Below, piece after piece: positions 47,540-58,904 of a stretch of DNA of 64,000 nt. Each line of letters begins with the position of its first letter. Position 1 is the first letter of the stretch. The position numbers and the translations under genes were made by a program. The notes beneath the pieces are model-generated. The model worked only from the letters and a program-made list of their open reading frames with translations, was not told where the DNA came from and did no database searches. Location of the stretch: positions 41,478,796 to 41,542,795 of the forward strand of contig NC_081842.1 in the NCBI RefSeq assembly GCF_963259705.1, given 5' to 3'. This DNA comes from Myotis daubentonii. Lineage: Eukaryota > Chordata > Mammalia > Chiroptera > Vespertilionidae.

Positions 47540-47990
47540 TCTGGAACCCTGAATAAAATTTTACTGACTTATCTGTTCATTAAACCATTTATACTGAGAG
47601 TTTCTACTCAATGCCTGGCATTGGGCTAGGTGCTGATGTTGTGTGGAAACTAATACATCTCCAGTCCTCAAAGATCAAGTGTGGAGAAAGTCAAGTAAGG
47701 TGACAAGTGACAGTACAGACTTTACCTGCTGTGATAGTGGCAAGTCCAGAGTGCTGTGAGAACAGAAAGGGTCCCTGACCTAGCCAACGGTGTGTGTGTG
47801 TGTGTGTGTGTGTGTGATGGGGGAGCTGGGGCCAAGCAGGGCCTAGTGGATAAATATGTTACAGAGGTTAAGACAGGCAGGGAAGGGTGCTTCTAGCAAT
47901 AAGGCATGACATGAGTAGAGCCATAAGAGACCTGTGCATTGGGTGGTGTCAAGTAGGTGAGAAAGACCAGAGGCAGAGTATTCTTCCTAC
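47540..47990 (-). mobile_element. Ancient LINE fragment, L2-like, antisense, with (TG)n inside
   Basis: Starts with a tactcaatgcctggcattgg segment and continues through gtccagagtgctgtgagaac to gcttctagcaataaggcatg, in antisense L2-type order. A TG run of 13 copies at 47791-47816 has expanded inside it. Confidence 0.5.
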
Positions 47991-47999
47991 TTAGGCATA

Positions 48000-49019
48000 C
48001 TAGCATGCACTCTCATTTTAGTATTCAGATATTAGCCTACTAGGAACAGCCCCAAACCAAACCAAACTGTAGTTCATAAAAAAAGTTATCTGGACACTTG
48101 TATGCCAGGATTTAATTCGATGTTGGAATTTTGTTGTAAAGCTGTTGTTTGGGATAAGAAGGTAGACCTAATATATAACCAGACAAATACATGAGTGAGG
48201 GGAGGACAGGTATGAGGGAGAGGAGAAGTATCATATACTTTTATACTTCCAGAATTCAAATCATTTTACTACTTCTGTGACTTAAATGTAGTACTGAGAG
48301 TAAATTTTCCTCACAATTATCAATAATATTGTAAAATTATGTTTTTATACCAGCCTATTAGTTGTCACTAAGCAAAGTTGTTTTCTTTTGTGTTTAACAA
48401 TTCCTATGTAAACTTGTTTTATTAATAAAACAATATCACTTTAGTTTCATCCCTTTCTACCTTTTCTCAGTTTTTCCCCTTTAAATCATCCATGTTATTT
48501 GGAATAAAAGGAAATAAGTACATGATTCAGTTGGAAATAACTCGAATATACTTTAAATCAATAGTCCAAAAAAATTGCAAGAGAATCTAATTTTATTAGA
48601 ATTATTTTACAACATATTGAGGTAATATAAATTTTTAATATTAGAGTAAAAGTATTTATGAGGCAACTTATTTTACATATTAAGGATTTGGAATTTTACG
48701 TTTGGAATTATTAATCATAGTTTATGGCTATACATATCTGTCTAGAGTTACCCTCTTCTCATTAGGTATACATAATATACCATAAATCACCCTTCAGAAA
48801 TTAAAGTCAGATAGTCAGGTCTCTCCCAAACAGCTGCCTCAGGGAAGCTATTAGAAGCATGATGCACTTTCATTTCACTGTCAATCAACCCCTGCTGCAG
48901 ACATCACTTTACTTCTTTTATACAAATCAGACAGAATCCCCACTGCAATGAATTCCTAACAGAAAATAATTGTAATAGATCACTTTGGTTTTTCTTCATT
49001 CAGGGAGTCAATCAAACAT
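48000..49019. other. AT-rich non-coding tract, nothing recognised
   Basis: No repeat or exon could be supported. Confidence 0.4.
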
Positions 49020-49287
49020 TCATTGAACTACAAATATTTATTAAGCCCGGTAACTGTTAAGAAGGTCCATATCCCCAAGGATCTTACTTGTTTGGTACCT
49101 ACTTAACGCTGGAATCAATGAATTGGGAAGTTTAGAAGGCACATAAGATGTAGCCCTATTTTTAGAATGCAAATAATCTGGTGGAAAGAATCATATCAAC
49201 ACACATGGAACTATTATCAGGAAAAATAAGGTGGGCACTGTGTGGCTTTGGTATGCTCTGGAGTGGACCATTGCTGTTGGTGAATTG

Positions 49288-49322
<35 letters not shown>

Positions 49323-49480
49323 ATAGGGCTAGAGACAGAAGATGTGGAGCTGGATTATAGATTACCTAGAAAGTGATAAAGAGAAGCTTATTAGCAGTAG
49401 GGAGCCACTGTAGGTTCCTGAGAAGGGAGTGACATAGTAAAATGGCACTTTAGGGAGACTTTTAGGTCTGTATTTATTTT
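49020..49480 (-). mobile_element. Ancient LINE fragment, L2-like, antisense, with (TAAA)n inside
   Basis: aactacaaatatttattaag at the start, then gtgggcactgtgtggctttg, then gtagggagccactgtaggtt, then gaagggagtgacatagtaaa. It is interrupted by a regular TAAA repeat of about nine units at 49288-49325. Confidence 0.55.
49288..49325 (+). repeat. (TAAA)n microsatellite
   Basis: About nine perfect tetranucleotide units inside an older LINE fragment; probably polymorphic in length. Confidence 0.93.
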
Positions 49481-49794
49481 CTCCCACCTCTCACTCATTT
49501 GGGAGCTAAGGAGTAGTATAAAGTATATATTTCAAAAGTTACCATCTGCTCCCTGTCATCAAGTAGTGCATAGTGCAGGATTTTAAACCTTATTCTCACT
49601 TACAGATGGCGAAGCCAATGGCTCATGGGTTTAAAGTCTAAATCAAAAGGCCTGAGATGACTTTAGACCACAGACAGATAAACTTTAATCTACTGAAGCT
49701 AGCTGCAATTAATAATAGTAGCCAAAAACAAGAAACCTGTTTGTTTCTGAAATCAACTTATCCTCTAAAGAAAAGGTTAATAAACATGTAAATA

Positions 49795-50013
49795 CTAGAG
49801 GCCTGATGCACGAAATTCACACAAGAATAGGCCTTCCTTCTCCCGGCTGCTGGAACCAACTTCCCTCTGGCACCTGGGACCTGAGCTTCCCTCCAGCCAC
49901 TGGCAGGCCCCCAGGATCGGATCTGGGCTTCCCTCACAGCCCTGGCTTCATCTGGAAGGTCATCTGGAAGGACGTCTGGTCTAATTAGCACATTACGCTT
50001 TTATTATTATAGA
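49795..50013 (-). mobile_element. HeliBat-type non-autonomous Helitron, 219 bp, antisense
   Basis: Minus-strand start TCTATAATAATAAAAGCG and end CTAG (49795-49798 on the plus strand), flanked by host A (49794) and T (50014). The 3' hairpin is degraded: the TGCACGAA arm remains but its partner reads ATTCACAC. The 3'-end 60 bp closely match the Helitron at 14392, while the 5' end matches the one at 24718. It contains a short direct repeat (tcatctggaagg twice, near 49950). No coding capacity. Confidence 0.92.
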
Positions 50014-50584
50014 TGTGCCTCTCTAACTCTCATGCCTGTGGCAGGCATCACTAATCAATCAATAGAGTTTTTCTTACTGTGTTCTGATAGGCCTTGCAAT
50101 ACTTCTCAAAAGCTCTATAGAAAGCTAGTATCAGGTGGCTATAGCTGGCCCTAAAAAGAAAAACTGTTTGCTACCCTATATTAGCAGGTAATTCTGCCTA
50201 AGATAGTGTTGATGAAATCGCCCAATTAACTGTGTCCACTTACTACAATACAATTAGTTTAAAGTCACAAAATCTTTATAACCATCTGGTTTATTGTTTA
50301 GCACTAGAAGAAAGAGTTGGTTAGTTCTCAAAACCCTCTCATATTTAGAAGCCGTCTAATATATTAAAATAGTGATTTGCAACACCCACATAATTCATAA
50401 TTCAAGTAAATAAGCACAGGAGATCTGAAAACACCTCAGAGAACTCTAGAATGGAATCTAAGGGACAAAGGGATCACAGCCAAGACACATCTTCTCCAGT
50501 GTCCTTCCAGTGTCTGCTGAATGAAAATTAAAAAGGCATAGTGACCCCCTGATCAACAGAATGCTCACTGCTGAAGGTATTGTT
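50014..50584. other. Non-coding tract, nothing recognised
   Basis: AT-rich; no repeat or exon supported. Confidence 0.4.
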
Positions 50585-50815
50585 GATAGTCCAGAATTAC
50601 TGAGTGTTTACCATGTGCTAGATATTCAGCTATAAGCCTTCCCAACATTATCTCATGCAACCTTCATTATGGCTCTATGCAAAGCTATCGTATCCCCATT
50701 TTACAAATCAGGAAATTGAGGTTCAGAGAAATTAAATAACTTTTCCAAGATCATTCAACTATTAGGTGTTGGAACGATGAATTAAAGTCTCTCTGATTCC
50801 ACTACCAGTGTCGCC
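50585..50815 (-). mobile_element. MIR SINE, near full length, antisense
   Basis: tactgagtgtttaccatgtg, then aacattatctcatgcaacct, then tatccccattttacaaatca with ggaaattgaggttcagagaa, then the head end gtctctctgattccac. Confidence 0.87.
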
Positions 50816-50854
50816 AAGTGGAATTTTCTGTGATGATGGAGACATTCTATATCT

Positions 50855-51000
50855 GTGTTTTCCAATACAAAGCCACTAGCCACGCGTGGCTGTTAAACAC
50901 TTGAAATGTGTCTAATCCAACTGAATAACTAAATTTTAATTTTATTTAATTTAAATATAAAGAGCCACATGTGGTTAGTGGATACCATATTGGATAGCAC
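50855..51000. mobile_element. Palindromic old DNA-transposon MITE
   Basis: The two halves are inverted copies: the left side has ttttccaatac, gccactagccac and gtggct; the right side has gccacatgtggttagtggat followed by accatattggatagcaca. The left arm holds a perfect 14-bp palindrome (50878-50891). The structure fits an old hAT-like foldback/MITE family found across placental mammals; the exact family name is uncertain. Confidence 0.6.
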
Positions 51001-51894
51001 AGTACTAGACTATGAACTGCATGTGGCAGGTACCACATATATTTTACTGATTGCCATATCCTCAACATTTAGCACAGTTCTCTAGTGTATATTAGATACA
51101 CAATCATATTTTTAAAATGAAAATTAAGTTTAAAAACTGTGCACAAAATTCATGCAGAAATTATGCCCTTAAGATGCCAACACATTGGGACACTCACTCA
51201 GGTTTCTGATGACACTCACCCTCACCACCAGAATAATATAGGATGATAATAAAGATGTTTATATTTACCTATTTCAGTGTATAAGGAAAAATTATTCAAA
51301 ATAAACCAATTTGGTAGAGTTTTGCCTGTAAATCATCAGTCAGCCAGAGGACAAAACCTCATTCCTCTTTTCATGTTTCTCAACAGAAAAAAAAAATGAA
51401 TTTTTAATTGATATAAAGAAGTCAAGTAAAATCAGACATTGCTTACCCTTGTTTCCCCAAATATAATAGAGAACCATCTCTCTTAGTAAATGTTTATAAG
51501 TCTGGCAATATTCATCACTGGATCCAAAAGAAGTGAAGATGAAGTTTAAGCATATGTGGATAATTCCAAAAGCATCCCTTAAAAAGAGAAAAATTCGATG
51601 CATAAGTATTTTGTCTGCCTGATGCCAAAGAGCTAGACTTATTCCCCCCACAAAGTAATATATATAATTTTATAGATAACTTTATTAAAAGATTTTCACA
51701 TTTCACTAAGATTAAATACAGTCCAATTTAACATCAGATATAACTAGGATGGCAACTATTGGTAGCTACTTTTGTTCAAGACAGCTTGCAAAGGTACTGG
51801 AAGAAACTTTGTAAATCTTTCAAAGGCAAGAAAGAATCCTGATACCTTTACCTTTGAGCAAGTTTCTATGAAATTTCTCTACTTTAATGGGCAT
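51001..51894. other. Non-coding tract, nothing recognised
   Basis: AT-rich; the frames at 51340-51706 have no domain. Confidence 0.4.
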
Positions 51895-52045
51895 AAAAAC
51901 CACCTAGGAAATTTGCTAATAAAGCAAATTCCCAGTTGCCACTCACAGAGAAGGCCTTGGAAGGGGCCCAGGAATCTGCATTTAAGCACCTCTTATCAAT
52001 TTGGTCTGTGAACTACACTTTGGTCCATGAACTACACTATACACG
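51895..52045 (+). mobile_element. MER5-type hAT MITE
   Basis: ataaaaaccacctaggaaat at the left, cccaggaatctgcatttaag in the middle, and a ggtctgtgaactacactttg right end. The right end has a small tandem duplication (two tttggtc...gaactacac units at about 52000-52037). Confidence 0.65.
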
Positions 52046-55000
52046 CTTCTCAGATAATTCTGTTAAGGAAGCAGGGAAAACATTCACTTGATGGAATGTC
52101 TTCTTTCTCAGGAACCATGCAGAACTGGTATGCTTGGTGAATGGCATGCTTTGTGGACTGACTTGCCACATCTGTTCTATTACTCTTCTCCCACCACCAT
52201 CATTTTGCAGTTTGAGGATCATTGATCCCTTACCCCCAATTACAGATGTGAGCACTGAGTTGCTAATCAATTTTGAGCCCATTGCCATTACAAATGTGAT
52301 TTAAATTAGTCCTATCAGAATGAAATCCAAGATTTTTGTTTGGTTGGGAGAAAGACAGTCTACCTCTCTCATGCTCTCTCTGGATATATAGGAGAAAAAA
52401 TGAACTGTTGGAGCCATCTTGCAACCATGTGTGAAATCAGACTCAGGATAAAACTGGCACCATGAACAAAAGGCAGAGCAAAGGGATAGAGCCTTTAGAA
52501 GCATTGCTGAGCTAGATCAAACCAATCTTGAAGCCTGCACTACCTCTAGACTGCTCAGTTTTGTAAGTCAATAAATTCTCCCATTGTTTTAAACAGTTTA
52601 AGTTTTTTATTTGAAACATTAAAAGACCTAATTGATACAGGCTGCCATTTTTTATTTTAACCCCCATTTTTCTTTCTTGGCTTTGTTCTCTGTATCTCCA
52701 AGATGTTTTGTATTCCTTCTCCAATACTGCTGTGAACATTATGTAAGGGCATGGCTGAATGATGAAGTTCTCAGTACTCATTCACCCACACTGTACCCTT
52801 GTCACTAATACTCTTGCTATTCCTCTTCTTTCCCTGCCACCTTCTCATCTCACTAGAACTGAGCCATCAGATATACAAGTACTCTACCGCCTGGCAAAAG
52901 AGAACTATTAAAAACCTTTGGCTGATTTAATGAAGTCCACATCTTTACAAGAAACCACCTTTCCAAAAGCTTGATGAATGCATTGGCTCCCTCTCAGAAC
53001 CCTCTGTGCGCTTTTATTCTGGCTGCTCTAGGATTTTAGGTGCATTTCAAAAGCATTTAGGAATTCTTCACCCTTTAGTTCTTTCATGCAATATCTTTTC
53101 ATATTTTGTCTCGTCACAGTAGAAAAAGATGAAGATGCAGAGGAAACCACAGTGGACGTCCAACAGAAGTCAGACGGCCCCTTGCAGGGGCCACAGGCAG
53201 TTGAATAGAAGAGCCCACCAAAGAAAAACCCCAGGCTGCCAATCCATCTGTGCAAGAAGTAGCAACTGTGGGGTTCTCTGCTCTGAAGGCAGAAAGTAGA
53301 AAAATCCACCCTCCTTTTCCCCCCTTCACTTAAGGAGATGAGAGTATATGAAATTTTTTAAAAAAATCAATAGTAGAAACAGAATCCAGGAAGTTTGCAA
53401 GGTAGAAAGAAAAAAAGTCAAATAGAAATTTAACGCATATCCCCCTCCTCCGCCCCTCCAGCTTTGGAAATAAAGATAGGAGAAACTTTGCTGAAAACCT
53501 CCTTCTAATTACTTCATGGGCCAAAGAGGGATGGAACCACTAAAGACTACAGAATATTTGCATTAATCTCCTGTTTCCTAAGGAACGACCAAAGAAATCA
53601 AGTGTTCATTTGGAGAAATGTTATCACCAAACTTATTTGTCTGTCTATTTATTTAGTTGTTGCTGTCTGCTTTATCACTTATATAATGTTAACATTCTTT
53701 TAAAATGGGCAGATGGACTTCATTCAAGTTCTGACAGTAACTCTTTGTTATTGGTACAAATGGCTTCAGAGGTATTTAATTACCATTAGTAGTCATCCGT
53801 TTGCTCCTAGCTGGTGACATTTGGAATAGTAAGCAGGCAGAATTCTTTGTGTCCAGTGAGTTCATAGAAAGTTAAACCTACTTTTGACAACAGACTCAAG
53901 CTTAGCTACCATTAACCCCCCTCTTCAGTTACTGGATGATGTGTTTGAACAGTATGAATGATTAATGAAGGTTAAATAGTCCAGGTTCTATCTTAAAACC
54001 TTTTTGTTAACTGCCAGATAGCTGAGTGACTGGCAAGGTGAGTTGAGCTCAAGTAAGTAATCCTGCAATCTGTTGCTTGTACTCTAAAACAAACAAACAA
54101 ACAAAACATTAGCCTGTCGATTATTTTGGAGAGATGTAACACCTAAGAAACTCTCGCCCTTATCCTCTACCCTTTCACAGGCCAATACCAGGAACCAGGA
54201 ATTTTTGCCAGCTTGGCATCAGAAAGCAAATTTTGCTTGTATGTCCAATAAGTGCACAATTGTTTCCTCTCAAGGAAACCAAGATAAAAGGTTGTCAGCT
54301 GGTATCAACTCATCACAAAGCTCCTAAAAGTAGCCTGTGAATTTTTCTGCAGCAAATTCTAGGATTGTTCTTAGAGAAAGGGCAACATATCATCCATTAA
54401 GTTGAGGAAACCACTTATGTCCGATACCTTGTTAGAGACAGGTAGGTGTATAAAGATGCTCAGGGCATTTGCTGTTTGATCTGTAAGAGGCATCCCTACT
54501 GCTAGCTCCTCCAGAGACATAGCTTACAAAAGAGATTATGGAAGAGGCCAGACAGAGCTGGAAGCTAAAAGGAGGCTGAGACTGAAAATGCATGCAGAGG
54601 ACCACAAAAGTGAAGATGACCATTGACTTCAAGAGAGGAAATTACACAGGACAAGGAAGCAGGATTTGTAAGAAGATAACACAATCTGGGAACACAGTTA
54701 AACTATATCTTTATACACATTTTTCAGAGATTTCTTTGGCTTTGCCTTAAATGTCCTCTTCTTCACCTGTATAACTTTATGGCATTTAGGGCCTTACTTA
54801 TGACATACCTGATCACCCAAGCAGCCCACACCTTGAGATCCTTCGCAAGTGACACAGACACACCTATCCAGCAACATTTGCTAAAACCAACAAACAAGAT
54901 CCTGTTATTTCTTAGTTGATGGTCTACTTGGCATGTATCCCTAATAGTTTAGAAGCTGTTTGTTTCCAAACAAAGTGCCTTGAGGTATTTTAATTATTTC

Positions 55001-55144
55001 ACACCACTTATTTTGATGCTTTATCCATCATTTTCATCAGTTATCTATTGATACAGCCTGGGCATCTCCTTCCAAAGAGAAGAAAGTGAAGTGAGATCAG
55101 AACTAGTGTTTTCTAAAAAGGATTCACAGGTCCACCTCATCCAA
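52046..55144. other. Non-coding tract, unassigned
   Basis: The part 52300-52640 may be the end of an old LTR or other interspersed repeat (ttttatttgaaacattaaaa followed by gacctaattgatacag), but I cannot name it. A 40-codon small frame with a splice-like context lies at 53086-53208 (see findings). A CAAA run lies at 54086-54106. The rest shows nothing. Confidence 0.35.
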
Positions 55145-55285
55145 TTATTGTTTCAATAAACATTCTGGGGACCCTTATTATGTTCCAGACAATGTAGTAG
55201 GCACTAGGGATACAGAGATGCTGATACACAGCCTTTGTCCACAAGTATTGCACTGTCTATTTAGAGAGACAGAAGTCTGGGTACT
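55145..55285 (-). mobile_element. Ancient LINE 3' end, L2-like, antisense
   Basis: attgtttcaataaacattct, a cttattatgttccagacaat segment, then ggcactagggatacagagat, closing in a tttagagagacagaagt segment. This is a well-preserved antisense L2-type 3' terminus. Confidence 0.7.
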
Positions 55286-55641
55286 GCAATACAGAGGATG
55301 CTGGGGAGGGGGGGATTTTTTAAGCCAGCCTGGAATGGGGACTATGGGTTTGAAGAAGGCTTTCCAGAGAAACCGATACTAAGCTGGGTTGTACAGTGTG
55401 GCCCAGCCCTGGATTTCAGGGACTCATGGGCTGCACTCATTTCCCTGGGACGCAGTCTTACCTGGAGGCCTCTGCTCTGTAGCTGACACAGGGATGGGTT
55501 GTCAGAGGAAACCAGGACCCACAGTGATGCCCAGGACCCAAAGTAACATGATTCTGATGTTAGATTATCCTCAAATTCGAAGTGTGACACCAGTGGAAAT
55601 AGTTGAATGAACAGGATAAACAAAATGTAAGAGATAAAGAT

Positions 55642-56202
55642 GGGAGGGAGGGAGGGAGGAAGGAAGGAAGGAAGGAAGGAAGGAAGGAAGGAAGGAAGGA
55701 AGGAAGGAAGGAAGGAAGGGAAGGAAGGAAGGAAGGAAGGAAGGAAGGAAGGAAGGAAGGAAGGAAGGAAGGAAGGAAGGAAGGAAGGGAGGGAAGGAAG
55801 GAAGGAAGGAAAGGAGGGAAGGAAGGAAGGAAGGAAAGGAGGGAAGGAAGGAAGGAAGGAAAGGAGGGAAGGAAGGAAAGGAGGGAAGGAAGGAAGGAAG
55901 GAAGGAAGGAAGGAAGGAAGGAAGGAAGGAAGGAAGGAAGGAAGGAAGGAAAGGAGGGAAGGAAGGAAGGAAGGAAGGAAGGAAGGAAGGAAGGAAGGAA
56001 GGAAAGGAGGGAAGGAAGGAAGGAAGGAAGGAAGGAAGGAAGGAAGGAAGGAAGGAAGGAAAGGAGGGAAGGAAGGAAGGAAGGAAGGAAGGAAGGAAGG
56101 AAGGAAGGAAGGAAGGAAGGAAAGGAGGGAAGGAAGGAAGGAAGGGAGGGAGGAAGGGAGGGAGGGAGGGAGGGAGGGGGGAGGGAGGGGGGGAGGAAGG
56201 AG
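55642..56202 (+). repeat. (GGAA)n purine tract, 561 bp
   Basis: 561 consecutive purines on the plus strand with no pyrimidine. GGGA units occur at both edges and GGAA/AAGG units through the centre. Eight AAGGAGGG variant units interrupt it, at 55811, 55836, 55861, 55878, 55951, 56004, 56061 and 56122. It produces the longest open frames of the window (200-252 residues of Lys/Glu/Gly/Arg or Pro/Ser/Phe/Leu repeats on the two strands); these are not genes. GGAA arrays are multimerised core ETS-factor sites, and long purine mirror repeats can form triplex (H-) DNA. Confidence 0.97.
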
Positions 56203-57049
56203 TAAAAACTGTCACTCTGAAAGGAGTGAAGTGAAAAGGGACTCATGGGCTGCACCACCCAGGTGACCTCAAACATCAATTTTGAGCGGAGCTTGTACAT
56301 GTTAATAACGCTTGACACAGCTCAGGGCATGCAGACAGAGCCCAGGAGCAGCACATTGTAAATGTGTGGTGGGTTAGAAAGAGGATTTTGCAGCAACAGC
56401 AAATCATATAAATTCTGATGCAGGCCTGATTAGCCTGCAGTGTGGGAATCTTCACCCCAGCGGATTTGTGGCTGACTGGGACAGCTCATAAGGTAAGCTG
56501 GAGGGAAGGAATTCCCTGGGGCCAATCCTCTTAAACCTGACAACCACTTACTGGAGATGGAGGCAGGAGGCAGAGGAACAGGCAGGCTGTCTGTGAAGTG
56601 GAGGGGTGGGCCTGTGGGCCACCCAGAAAGTAGACAGGGCACACCCGTTTCAGCACACTGAGGACCTGTAATTGGACAATTTCGCTCTTGGCAGAGGCCT
56701 TTGTCTCAATGGTTTCTTTTCTAGACGCTTCAGTATTAGCTCTTACAATGACTAAGGATCTCACTAGAAAGAATAAACCCTTTGAAAATGAAAGGAAGCT
56801 TACATTTGGATGCAAAAGTTTACCCAATGCTAGTAACCTTAGTTTGGGGCTGGATTATGAAAAGGAAAAAGTTCTGGTGGGAACAAGGGAGTGGGTTATG
56901 ACTAGGATGGGCCAGTGCTCAGAAATCCCGCAAGTGAGGCAGCGAGCAAGCCTCAGAAAGAGGAGTTCCCCTGGGTGGCTCATGGGGGAGAGCCTGAGTG
57001 GGGCAGCACGTCCAGCTCTGTGTCCCAGTGCCTGATGGGAGCCTGGATG
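56203..57049. other. Non-coding tract, nothing recognised
   Basis: Mixed composition; overlapping frames at 56430-57088 lack domain or splice support. Confidence 0.4.
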
Positions 57050-57480
57050 GATGGAGTCAGCAACCCTGCATTCCACTCCTTTTTCCATCTCACTGCCTGC
57101 ATGACTTTCAGAAAATTATTTGTTCACACCCGGCCGGCATGGCTCAGTGGTTAAGCATTGACCTATGAACCAGGAGGTGATGGTCCCAATTCCCGGTCAG
57201 GGCACATGCCCAGGTTGTGGGCTCAATCCCCAGTGGGGGGCATGCGGGAGGCAGCTGATCAATGACTCTCTCTCATCGTGGATGTTTCTATCTCTCTCCC
57301 CCTTCCTCTCTGAAATCAATAAAAAATAATTTTTTTAAAAAAAGAAAACTATTTGTTCTTTTCTGGGCCTCAATTTCCACATCTGCAAAATGGGCAAAGG
57401 AAGAAAGTATCTACCTCATGCCATTGTGAGATAATCCACTCCATGTGCTGGGGCTGCAAGTATTGTGTTAAGTGCCCAAG
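57050..57480 (+). mobile_element. MIR SINE, sense, split by a Ves SINE
   Basis: The left part (57050-57125, with ctgcctgcatgactttcaga) continues after the Ves insertion at 57345 (tctgggcctcaatttccaca, then a tctacctcatgccattgtga segment). Joining the two sides gives continuous MIR order. Confidence 0.75.
57126..57344 (+). mobile_element. Ves SINE, sense, nested in MIR
   Basis: Starts with a cggccggcatggctcagtgg head (A box TGGCTCAGTGG). A B-box-like segment (gatggtcccaattcccgg) follows, then a pyrimidine-rich body (tctctctcccccttcctctc) and an A-rich tail (57316-57344). A 14-bp target duplication with one mismatch lies at 57112-57125 and 57345-57358. It is the only sense-strand Ves SINE of the window. 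Confidence 0.95.
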
Positions 57481-57519
57481 AAGGAAGCTAATAATATTGC
57501 CAAACCTTAGAGCCCTCCT

Positions 57520-57640
57520 GCGACATCGGCACTGTGACCTCTGACAAGCAGATGAGGAAGCCAAGAGTGAGGGGTCTGGATAAATTATCAAGAGGTCACA
57601 GAGCTAGCCAATGGCAGAGTCAGAATTTGCACCCAGGTAA
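57520..57640 (-). mobile_element. MIR SINE fragment, antisense
   Basis: agcagatgaggaagccaaga, then caagaggtcacagagctagc followed by caatggcagagtcagaattt. This is a MIR core in the opposite orientation to its left neighbour. Confidence 0.65.
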
Positions 57641-58904
57641 ATTACTATGCTGTATCTATTCTCTTCTATTAATCTCTCGCTACACGCACTGGTTTTTTTT
57701 CTCTAGTTGGTCCTCTTGCTTTGTATATACATAAATATGTTTATATTTATGTATACTCTTATTTCCCAGAAATTCTGCTTTGGTCTACAACCTTAAGGAT
57801 CTGTAATGTGAGGCAACTCTAACGTTTCTCATTTTTTCCTGTGAACATGCCCAGAGCACCTCCGTAGCAGCCCCTGGGAGTATGTGCCCACTTTACTTAA
57901 AAGAGCTGCAATAACCTGGATCAGTCTTGGCAAGGGTCAGGGACCCACAAAACTGGTTTTCAAGGAACCAATCCTAAATAAGGGTACTGTTATTTACTCT
58001 ACGATCTGGGCAGTGCACACAGACCATGGAATGTGCAGACAGGAAGGGATGGCAAGGCATGTTTCCGGCTTGGCCAACTTTTACTCCTTTCTGCAAAGTC
58101 GGCCCCACTCCAAAGGCTGTTACCTTCTGTGAGGAGAGCTAAGGACCAGAGAGAACACATTCATCAGAATCACCCAAAACAAAGGGCTGCCTCTGCCTTA
58201 AGTCCCTTAAGCTTCTCAGAGGAAAGGTGTCATTAGAGGTGAAACAGCTGGTATTAAGCCTTGGGCCCAGCACAATCACTGCAAACACGCTCATCACTTT
58301 CCTGCTCAACTGTCCTTTGCTGTTTTGTTCTAAGACACTATTTACTCATGTGCCTTGGACAATTTCAGCTCACCCGGGAACTCTCTCAGGCATCAATGTT
58401 TTGTTTTGTTTCTAATTCAACCTTGGTTTTGTTGAAAGGGCATAAAATTTGTATCTGAGAAGATGTTTGGGGCTGCAAAAGAAAAAGTAGCCTAAGCAAA
58501 AAGGAAAAATGTATGCTTTCACATCACAAGAGACTGGGGCTAGGGCTGCCCTAGGCCAGAGAATTCACCAATTCAAAGATACCATCAGGGACCCAGGGAC
58601 TTTTCGTCTTTTCTCCCTCTAAATGTCAGCAGGTCAGTTATATCTCTCTTGATTACAGGTGGCAACAGTATCCAAAAGCCAAAGAGTGCCTTTTTTTCCA
58701 TGGACCTACTTTTAAGAACAAGAAGAATCTTTCCAGAAGCCTCCAGAGCAGACACTGCCCTTCATGTTTCATTGGCCAGGCTGGATCATGGTCTACTCTT
58801 AAACCCATCACTGGCAAGAAGTCCCTACACGAGTCAAGGTTGACTGCCTGGGGCTGGTAAGCAGGCCAGAGTGGCAACGGATGTTGACTAGCACACCAAC
58901 AATG
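57641..58904. other. Non-coding tract
   Basis: Contains a perfect 13-bp inverted repeat (57726-57755, see findings). The part at 58430-58620 shares several short motifs with 62945-63100 (cctaagcaaa/cttaagcaaa, ctagggctg/ggagctggg), so the two may be copies of one unassigned old interspersed repeat. Confidence 0.35.

Noticed and set aside
52300..52640. Old LTR or other named repeat end
   Set aside because: Some motifs look familiar, but I could not assign a family or boundaries with confidence.
55560..56318. Open frames of 200-252 residues on both strands
   Set aside because: They are translations of the GGAA/TTCC array (Lys-Glu-Gly-Arg or Leu-Pro-Ser-Phe repeats). A repeat unit without stops in several frames gives long frames by default.
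57126..57200. tRNA-like sequence with A and B boxes
   Set aside because: This is the tRNA-derived head of a Ves SINE; it has no cloverleaf or 3' acceptor stem and is followed by the SINE body and A-tail.
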